From Planctomycetaceae bacterium (GTDB taxonomy: Bacteria; Planctomycetota; Phycisphaerae; Phycisphaerales; SM1A02), in NCBI GenBank assembly GCA_021297815.1, contig JAJTGK010000064.1, positions 1 through 36,767 on the forward strand: 36,767 nt of DNA, in the 5' to 3' direction. The notes under the pieces are model-generated. The model did not search any database, had not been told where the DNA came from, and was given only the letters and a program-made list of their open reading frames with translations. Every line of letters begins with the position of its first letter. Position 1 is the stretch's first letter. The position numbers and the translations under genes were made by a program. This document shows positions 30,927 to 36,767 of the stretch, one piece after another.

Positions 30927-33507
30927 GCGTGGTGGGCCTTCTGAAGGGTCCTGGTGACGGAGTCGATCTCCTCGATGATGCGCTCGAGGACGCTCATGCG
31001 GACCATGGGCTGGCGGCCTGGCGATGCGCCTCGTGGCGAGCCGCCACGGGCGCGCCTGGCAGAGAGGCGGAACGCCTCGATGTCGCCGACGACGAAAAGC
31101 CCTCGTTTCGCGCGGGTGAACGCGACATTCCAGCGCTTCGGGTTGTCGAGGAACGGAGTCGACTTGGGGCGCACGAGGCTGATGAGCACGAAGTCGGCGT
31201 CGCGGCCTTGGCAGGTGTCGATCGTCTGGACGGCGACGCTGAGATGGTCGAACGACATGGAATCGACCATCTGCTTGAGCCGGTCGCGCTGCTTGCAGTA
31301 TGGGGTGATGACCATCACATCGTGATGCGCGGGCTTGTTCTGCGCCGCGGACTCGAGCGCCGCGGCGGTCTCGAGCTCCGCGAGGATCTCGGCGATGCGC
31401 GCGCACTCCTCCGCGCTTTCCTTCCCGTCGGCCGAGGGCGCGGAGCGGACCTGCTCGAGCACGGTGCCGTAGTCATGGCCTTTCGGTGCGCCGTCGTGAA
31501 GGGCCTCGTTGAAGTAGAAGAGCCGGCGCGGCGTCACCGAGATGCTCGGCGCCATGCGGTACTGCTTCTCGAGGACTCCCACGAAGGGTCTCACCATGTC
31601 CTGCAGCGCGCGGTCATCGAGAACCGCAAGCTCGCGCAGCGGAGAGACCGTGAAGTCGCGGATCGGCATGCCGACGAGCCAGTCGTACACCGACACGGCG
31701 CACAGGGCGTAGCGGACGGCCAGCGCCGTGCGTGTGTTCGCCGCGTCGGCAGGCCTGTCGAGCGCCTCGAGAAGCGCGTCGGTCGGCATGGCGTGCTCGA
31801 GTTCGTCGATGCACGCGAGGCCTGGCAGCGCGAGCCGTTGCCGATTGGCCCAGGGAAGCGCGTGATAGGCCTTGAACGATTGCTCGAACATGCCTGCCGC
31901 GACTCGCTCCTCGCGCTTGATGCGGGTGAGCCCCGGCACGCTCGGCAGGTCGCGTCCGAGCCGCTGCTCGACGAGCATCTCGAGTCCTGCGTGCTCGGGG
32001 TCGAGGCAGCGGCATGCGGCATCGACCTGCTCGGGCGACGCGACGAGCACGCCGTAGAAGCGTTGCGCGCGCCGCGCAGGCTCGAGTTCGTCGAACGCGG
32101 CAACCCGAGGGCTGCGGTCAAGCCCTGTCGTGACGAGCTGCTGGCGCAGGGCGTGCGCGGCGCGGGTCGGATGGCGCGCGACGAGGAGGAGCGGTTCGAG
32201 CCTGCGGTCCTTGGGCTTGCGTCGGGCGAGGGCCATCGCAGCGCTGCACGCAAGCTCCATCTCGGGGTCGAGAATGTCGGCAAGGACGACCGCATTTTCA
32301 CCCGCATCGACATGCGGCGGCAGCTGCTCGGGATCGCCGACCACCACCCAGCGCTTCGCCTTGACGGCGATCGCGAGGAACTCGGGCAGCGTCATCTTGG
32401 AGACTTCGTCGATGACGAGGAGATCGAACGCGCCTGGCGCGGCGTCTCGCACCGAGGCGTAGCCGAGCAATCCGATGGGGGTGCCGCAGATCACGGGCTC
32501 GAACGACGCGATCGCGGCGGAGAGCGGCGCGTGCCCATCGGCGTTCGGATCGACGCGGGGGAACAGCGCGCCCGCAAGCGGCATGGTCGCGGCCAGGCGG
32601 CGCTCGAGGCGTTCCGCGATGCTGCCCGCACGCCGCTGCGAACGCGGGCCGACCCACGCAGGAAGCGCCGCGTGCTGTAGACGCTTGGCGCGGGTCGCGT
32701 AGCGCACGGGAAGCGACTTCGGCTCCAGCGTGTCCGCGCCGCCGCCTGTTGGCTTCAGCAGCTTCTCGACGACATTGTCGACCGCGGTGTGCGTGGGTGA
32801 GACGACGAGCACGCGTTCGCCGCGCTGGATCGTGCCGACCACGATCTGCTCGATCAGCGTGGTCTTGCCAGCGCCAGGAGGGCCCTTCACGACGGCGAAG
32901 TGAGGCGTCGCGAGCGCAAGGTCCGTGCAGCGGCGCTGGTGGTCGTCGAGCTTTCCATGCGCCTTCGCGGGCGAGGCGTGTGGAGAGCCGAGACCGCGAC
33001 ATGCCTGACGCCGGTCGTCGAGTTCGGCGCGCTCTCGAAAGTGAGCTCGATCACATGGTCGACCATGCCGCGCCGTTCGATCTTGAAGTCGATGAGCGTG
33101 ACGGGCTCGAAGGTCTTCGCATCGAGGAACTGCCGCGGCGTGCGGCGCAGGCAGTCGAGCATGGCGTCGTCGAGCAGCGCCACCGAGTTGTCGACGGCGC
33201 TCTTGAGGTCGTCGAGGACCTTCTTCTCGTAGCCCTCCCAGCGTTCGTCGAGCTCGACAGCCACGCTGCACGAGCCCGACTCTGTGTTGATGACGAAGGG
33301 GCCCTGCGCGGGCGCGTGGGCGGCGCGCGCGGCGAACATGCGCTGGAACGGATCGTCCGAGCTCGGTTCCGCCGAGGAGTCGGCGAACTCGATGTGGAAG
33401 ATGATCGGGTTCCGAAGGAGTTGGTCGATCTTCGCGACGAGACAGGCGCGGATGTGCTCGGGCAGGTTCAGGCGCGGCGAGAGGGTGGATGAGTTCGTGT
33501 CGGCCAT
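30923..33507 (-). CDS. Superfamily 1 helicase (Upf1/DNA2-like) with a frame break
   Basis: About 861 residues if read through one frameshift. Frame 1 begins at ATG 33507 (MADTNSSTLSPRLNLPEHIR) and encodes an unrecognised N-terminal domain of about 180 residues. Between about 33005 and 32945 the coding frame moves by one base (-1 sense). Frame 2 then carries the helicase core: Walker A KGPPGAGKTTL, motif Ia SPTHTAVDNV, Walker B VIDEVSKM, motif III VVGDPEQLPP, EKQYRMAPSIS, and motifs V/VI VQTIDTCQGRDADFV and NVAFTRAKRG. These are hallmarks of SF1B helicases. Frame 2 has no start codon before Walker A, so without the shift no helicase is made. No X-XXY-YYZ slip site was found. Mutation or sequence error are the simpler explanations. 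The stop overlaps the next gene (ATGA). Confidence 0.8.
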
Positions 33508-33842
33508 AGGACAGCATTTGCCCGAGGTCGGGCGCAGTAGGCGGCGTGTTCGTTTGGAAGCGGTTGGCGGGAGGACGGTGAGGCGGGTCGAGTGCGCGGC
33601 GGACCTCGAGAGACGCTGTCAGAGGACGAATCCCGATTTCCGAGGAAATCCGATCGCGCGCCCATGGACGGTCATGGCGTGCGGCTCATTCCCAAGCGGG
33701 CTTCTGAGGCGACATGCCGTCTTGGGGCAGGTGCGTGATTGGCCGAGAATCGGGTCGAGGGGGAGCGGCACGCAGACGCCCTGCGCGATAAGAGCGCGGG
33801 GGAGCCATGCCGTCGCAAGATGCGGGGAAACGGCTGAGCCGC
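33508..33842. other. Gap between frr and the helicase gene
   Basis: 335 bases without a convincing gene or T-run terminator. GATTTC (33635-33640) pairs with GAAATC (33645-33650) around CGAG. It must contain the helicase promoter on the - strand, but I cannot place it with confidence. Confidence 0.4.
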
Positions 33843-34409
33843 TCAGATCTCCTCGATCTCGGCGCACTTCTTCGTGGCGAGCGCGTCGAGCTGGTCGCAG
33901 ACCTTCTTGGTGAGCTCGTCGATCTCCTCCTTGGCGGCCTTGGCGGCGTCCTCGGGGATCGCGTTCTTCTTGTCGGCGACGGCGGCGTCGATCGCCTTGT
34001 TGCCGTCGCGGCGCTCGTTGCGCACGGCGACCTTCGACTCCTCGGCGAGCTTCTTGACCTGCGTCATGAGCTGCTTGCGGCGGTCGGCCGAGGGCGCGGG
34101 CACATTGATGCGGATCGCGGTGCCGTCGACCATCGGGTTGAGGCCGAGGCCCGCCGTCTCGATCGCGCGCACGATGTCGTGCTTCGACGACGGGTCGAAC
34201 GGCTTCACCACGAGCTGCGTCGCCTCGGAGACGGTGATCGCCGCGAGTTCGCGCAGGTCGGTGTGCGAGCCGTAGTAGTCGACCTTGATGTACTCGAGGA
34301 GCGCCGTGTTGGCACGGCCCGTGCGGATGCCGCGGAGTTCGCGCGCGAGGTAGTCGGACGAGCGCTGCATGCGCTCCTCGGTCTCGAGGAGGATCGTGTC
34401 GAGGTCCAT
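33843..34409 (-). CDS. frr: Ribosome recycling factor
   Basis: RRF splits post-termination ribosomes with EF-G. The 188-residue product has the three-helix-bundle and hinge blocks SSDYLARELRGIRTGRANTA, VDYYGSHTDLRELAAITVSE, MVDGTAIRINVPAPSADRRK and VRNERRDGNKAI. Length matches the family (about 185). ATG 34409 is chosen by the N-terminal match; the longer frame upstream is unrelated. It is divergent from pyrH, 101 bases apart, whereas most bacteria have pyrH-frr in one operon. Confidence 0.97.
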   Translation of the reverse strand: MDLDTILLETEERMQRSSDYLARELRGIRTGRANTALLEYIKVDYYGSHTDLRELAAITVSEATQLVVKPFDPSSKHDIVRAIETAGLGLNPMVDGTAIRINVPAPSADRRKQLMTQVKKLAEESKVAVRNERRDGNKAIDAAVADKKNAIPEDAAKAAKEEIDELTKKVCDQLDALATKKCAEIEEI

Positions 34410-34418
34410 GGGGCGGCG

Positions 34419-34424
34419 AGTGTA
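34419..34424 (-). promoter_or_regulatory. frr -10 element
   Basis: TACACT (34424-34419, - strand), preceded by TGC (extended -10), lies nine bases before the frr ATG and predicts a leader of about three bases. The ten bases TACACTCGCC are the same as before thrS, at the same distance from the ATG. Confidence 0.5.
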
Positions 34425-34475
34425 GCAGGGGCGCGAATCGCGGCGGTACCTCGGGAATTCCCGCACGCGTGCGCC

Positions 34476-34504
34476 TTGACCGCGCGCGGCGGCTCGGATG
34501 GAAT
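34476..34504 (+). promoter_or_regulatory. Leaderless promoter of pyrH
   Basis: TTGACC (34476-34481) and TGGAAT (34499-34504) are exactly 17 bases apart. Six bases then separate the -10 element from the ATG, so the first transcribed base should be the A of the start codon. This is the best -35/-10 pair on the + strand of this region. Confidence 0.6.
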
Positions 34505-34510
34505 GCAGGC

Positions 34511-35236
34511 ATGTCCTCAAGCAAGGTCGCGCAGCGCCTCGTTCTCAAGATCAGCGGTGAAAGCCTGGCGCCCGTCGGGCAGCTCGGCATCGACACGCAG
34601 GAACTCAAGGTGATCGCGGGCGAGATCGCGTCGGCGTGCGAGCTCGGCGGGCAGATCGCGGTCGTCGTGGGCGGAGGCAACATCATCCGCGGCGCGCGCA
34701 TGGCGAAGGACGGCGTGGTGCACCAGTCGACCGCCGACTACATGGGCATGCTGGGCACCGTGATCAACGGCCTGGCGCTCAAGGAGGCGCTCGAGGGCAT
34801 CGGCCGGCCCGCGCGCGTGATGAGCGCGATCAATGTGCCCGCGGTCGCCGAGCCGTTCATCCGCGGCCGCGCGGTGCGCCACCTCGAGAAGGGCCGCGTG
34901 ATCATCCTCGTCGCGGGCACGGGCAACCCGTTCTTCACGACCGACACCTGCGCGAGCCTGCGCGCGATCGAGCTGAACGCGGCGCTTCTCCTGAAGGCGA
35001 CCAAGGTCGACGGCATCTACACGGCCGACCCGAAGAAGGACCCGAGCGCCACGCGGTTCGACCACCTGACCTTCGCCGAGGCGATCGAGCGGCAGCTTGG
35101 AGTCATGGACCTGACCGCGCTGACCATGTGCATGGAGCACGACCTGCCCGTGTGCGTGTTCGACTACAAGACCCCTGGGAACATCCGCCGCGTGGTCGCG
35201 GGCGAGAAGATCGGAACGCTGGTCACGCGCGGCTGA
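34511..35236 (+). CDS. pyrH: UMP kinase
   Basis: PyrH phosphorylates UMP to UDP. The 241-residue protein has the amino-acid-kinase fold blocks RLVLKISGESL (9-19), IAVVVGGGNIIRGA, TADYMGMLGTVINGLAL (UMP site), GTGNPFFTTDTCASLRA and TKVDGIYTADPKKDPSA. Length and motifs are those of the bacterial hexameric enzyme. ATG 34511 is preferred to an upstream alternative start at 34469 because homologues start within a few residues of the first strand. rpsB and tsf, the usual upstream neighbours, are not here. Confidence 0.97.
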   Translation: MSSSKVAQRLVLKISGESLAPVGQLGIDTQELKVIAGEIASACELGGQIAVVVGGGNIIRGARMAKDGVVHQSTADYMGMLGTVINGLALKEALEGIGRPARVMSAINVPAVAEPFIRGRAVRHLEKGRVIILVAGTGNPFFTTDTCASLRAIELNAALLLKATKVDGIYTADPKKDPSATRFDHLTFAEAIERQLGVMDLTALTMCMEHDLPVCVFDYKTPGNIRRVVAGEKIGTLVTRG

Positions 35237-35269
35237 TCGCCGCGTTTCCGCCGTCCGGCCTGTCATCGG

Positions 35270-35290
35270 GCGCCGATCGGCGCGTATATC
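35270..35290 (+). promoter_or_regulatory. Palindrome and -10 element before the VWA gene
   Basis: GCGCCGATCGGCGC (35270-35283) is a perfect 14-base palindrome and ends one base before TATATC (35285-35290), a -10 candidate. The leader to the ATG is about 20 bases and includes GAGG at a proper distance. No good -35 is seen. The palindrome covers the spacer, as an operator would; it is not a terminator for pyrH because no T-run follows. Confidence 0.5.
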
Positions 35291-35315
35291 GAGCCGAGCC
35301 CTTTCCGAGGCACCG

Positions 35316-36332
35316 ATGGAACGACCGCCGCCTCCGCCTCCTCCACACGCCGCGCGCGCGGGCGAGAGCCCCGAGGCGATGCTGCGCACCGAGCGCGGGC
35401 GCATGTCGCGCGAGCGGTGGATGCACCTCCTGCTGCTGGGGTTTGCGATCTCGGTGATCGTGCATGTGCTCATCATGCTGCGGCTCTGGTGGGTGCAGTT
35501 GCCCGGTCGCATCGACGAGGGCCCCGCGCCCGTCGAACTGTCGCTCCAGTCGCTGCCGCCGCAGGTCGAGACGCCACCGAGCGAGGTGGAGCTGCCCGAT
35601 CCGTCGCCGCAGGTTGCGGGCGAGATCACGCCCGAACCCGACGAACTGCCGAATCTGTCGGCGGACCTCGCGAGCGACAATCCTGCGGCCGACACCTACG
35701 GTGCGATCGAGGCGCCAGGCGTGGGCGCGATCGTCGGGCCTGGCGGCGCGGGCTCGGGCATCGGGATCGGCAGCGGAAAGGGCGGTGGCGGAACGAGCTT
35801 CTTCGGCGTGGGCGGGCGCGGCTCGCGCTTCGCGTTCATCGTCGATGTGTCGGGCTCGATGGAGCAGGAGAACCGCATCGGCACGGCGATCGCCGAGCTC
35901 AAGCGCTCGGTGGCCGCGCTGCCCGACTACACGCAGTTCTTCGTGGTGCTCTATGCGAGCGAGGCGATTCTGCCCGACTTCGCGCGCGAGGGCTGGCAGC
36001 GCGCGAACCGCTCGAATGTGGCGCGGCTGCGCAGCTGGCTCGACGGCATTCCTCCGCAGGGCGGCACGATTCCGCTGCCCGCGTTCGAGGCGGTGTTCAA
36101 GCTCGAGCCCGAGCCCGATGTGATCTTCTTCCTGACCGACGGCGAGATTCCGCCCGACACCGTGGCCGCGGTCAACCAGATGGTGCGCGAGAGCCGCTCC
36201 GATGTGTCGATCAACACGATCGGGTTCTCGAGCCAGGCGGGGCAGGTGCCCCTCATCGAGATCGCGAAGGCGAACCGTGGCGTGTTCCGCTTCGTGCCGA
36301 GCCAGATGCCCGCGGGCGGAGGCGTGCCGTGA
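35316..36332 (+). CDS. Membrane-anchored VWA protein with TonB-like N-terminus
   Basis: The 338-residue protein starts with a short cytoplasmic part holding eight Pro in a row (residues 4-10 region), then one membrane segment (about 37-60) with SVIVH (46-50), the SxxxH pattern of TonB-type anchors. A Pro/Glu-rich periplasmic stretch (68-115) and a Gly-rich linker (about 134-170) follow. Residues 171-338 are a VWA domain with a complete metal-ion site: DVSGS (177-181), T251 in QGGTIP, and D275 in LTDGEIP. VWA domains bind protein partners through the metal. The layout suggests a periplasmic binding device tied to the inner membrane. Its stop overlaps the ATG of the next gene by one base. Confidence 0.8.
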   Translation: MERPPPPPPPHAARAGESPEAMLRTERGRMSRERWMHLLLLGFAISVIVHVLIMLRLWWVQLPGRIDEGPAPVELSLQSLPPQVETPPSEVELPDPSPQVAGEITPEPDELPNLSADLASDNPAADTYGAIEAPGVGAIVGPGGAGSGIGIGSGKGGGGTSFFGVGGRGSRFAFIVDVSGSMEQENRIGTAIAELKRSVAALPDYTQFFVVLYASEAILPDFAREGWQRANRSNVARLRSWLDGIPPQGGTIPLPAFEAVFKLEPEPDVIFFLTDGEIPPDTVAAVNQMVRESRSDVSINTIGFSSQAGQVPLIEIAKANRGVFRFVPSQMPAGGGVP

Positions 36333-36767
36333 TGCACGCACGCTTGGTTTCCTGCATGGCGTTGTCGGGCATGACGCTGCTTGGCGCGGGTGCGGCGGAT
36401 GTGAAGGTCGACCTGCGCGCGAACGCGGGCGTGATCGCGGGCGCGGCGGCGACGGCGGATCTCCGCGGTATCGAGTTGCGCGGCGTTCGCGGTGACGCGG
36501 GAGTTGCCGCGGAAAGGCTCGTGCCGTGGGACATGGTGCGCGCGGTCGATGGATCGGTCGCGTCGGCCGCGGGTGCGGACCTTCCGACGATGCTGGAGGC
36601 GGCCACGGAGCTCTGGCGCGCGCGCACGCGCGTCGAGCGTGGCGACATGGAGCTTGCGCGGCCGCTGTTCCGCGCGCAGTGGCCGCGTTTCGCGCGCGCC
36701 GAGGGCCCGACGGCGGCGCTCGTCGCCGAGGGCGCGCTGCGGTGCGCGGTCGCGGCGGGCGAACTCG
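36332..36767 (+). CDS. Secreted protein of unknown function, 5' part
   Basis: An open frame with no stop before the window end, so the gene is incomplete. ATG at 36332 shares its A with the VWA stop codon (TGATG), indicating coupled translation. The first about 22 residues, MHARLVSCMALSGMTLLGAG plus AA, look like a signal peptide. The rest (VKVDLRANAGVIAGAAATAD, later LVPWDMVRAVDG and LARPLFRAQWPRFARAEGP) is Ala/Arg-rich and not recognised. Its coupling to the membrane VWA protein suggests a shared task in the cell envelope. Confidence 0.7.
   Translation, partial: MHARLVSCMALSGMTLLGAGAADVKVDLRANAGVIAGAAATADLRGIELRGVRGDAGVAAERLVPWDMVRAVDGSVASAAGADLPTMLEAATELWRARTRVERGDMELARPLFRAQWPRFARAEGPTAALVAEGALRCAVAAGEL

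Noticed and set aside
32945-33005. Programmed -1 frameshift in the helicase
   Set aside because: No X-XXY-YYZ heptamer in the right frame (best is GGAAAGC, which does not allow re-pairing). Kept as a remote option only.
1-36767. tRNA genes, CRISPR arrays, insertion sequences, prophage
   Set aside because: No T-loop motif with flanking stems, no regular repeats, no transposase or integrase frames were found in the intergenic stretches.

Overview
This is a GC-rich chromosomal window, most likely from a member of the Planctomycetota, class Phycisphaerae. The lineage call rests on three things. One secreted protein ends in a dockerin-like pair of DxNxDGxxNAADLSxLLGxW repeats, a type common in Phycisphaerae exported proteins. 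The ribosomal gene order runs rpsE-rplO-secY-map-infA-rpmJ-rpsM-rpsK-rpoA-rplQ without rpmD, adk or rpsD. The third is a fused argininosuccinate lyase/N-acetylglutamate synthase. No rRNA, tRNA, CRISPR array, insertion sequence or prophage was seen. Most of the window is core housekeeping DNA with a few accessory genes between.

Layout. 1-7044 (+): the distal part of the spc/alpha ribosomal operons, from the 3' end of rpsE through rplQ, closed by a strong intrinsic terminator. 7051-9150 (-): a two-gene unit, a lipoprotein serine hydrolase followed by a sulfotransferase-like protein. It shares a very compact divergent promoter with pheS (9227-10234, +). 10244-12325 (-): an isolated methyl-accepting chemotaxis protein. 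12514-20668 (-): a contiguous arginine operon argR-argC-argB-argF-argG-argHA-argJ. Its promoter overlaps an ARG-box-like operator, but argR is broken by an internal deletion. 20812-21492 (-): infC, read from an AUC start codon, with its own terminator. 21811-26339 (-): two large exported proteins (parallel beta-helix plus PA14-like; dockerin-tailed), each with its own terminator. 26962-30058 (-): thrS and a GNAT acetyltransferase, divergent from nrdR (30142-30636, +). 30612-33507 (-): a superfamily 1 helicase gene with a frame break, coupled by an ATGA overlap to a small winged-helix-like protein. 33843-34409 (-) and 34511-35236 (+): frr and pyrH, divergent instead of co-directional. 35316-36767 (+): a membrane protein combining a TonB-like N-terminus with a VWA domain, overlapping a secreted-protein gene cut by the window end.

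How the parts fit. Most genes serve translation (ribosomal proteins, IF1, IF3, RRF, PheS, ThrS), protein export and maturation (SecY, MetAP), transcription (RpoA), nucleotide supply and its control (PyrH, NrdR) and arginine synthesis. thrS, infC and pheS, adjacent in many bacteria, lie here in the same 21 kb but separated, without rpmI, rplT or pheT. The arg operon carries every step from glutamate to arginine except argD, and N-acetylglutamate can be made twice (ArgJ and the GNAT tail of ArgHA).

The points most worth a second look are: the broken argR beside an intact-looking ARG box; the helicase/winged-helix pair and its frame break; the TonB-like VWA protein; the AUC start of infC; the cysteine-containing insertion in ThrS; and several promoters that place the start of transcription at or within a few bases of the ATG. 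Two frame-disrupted genes in one window also make local sequence or assembly error a live explanation, so both should be checked against reads.
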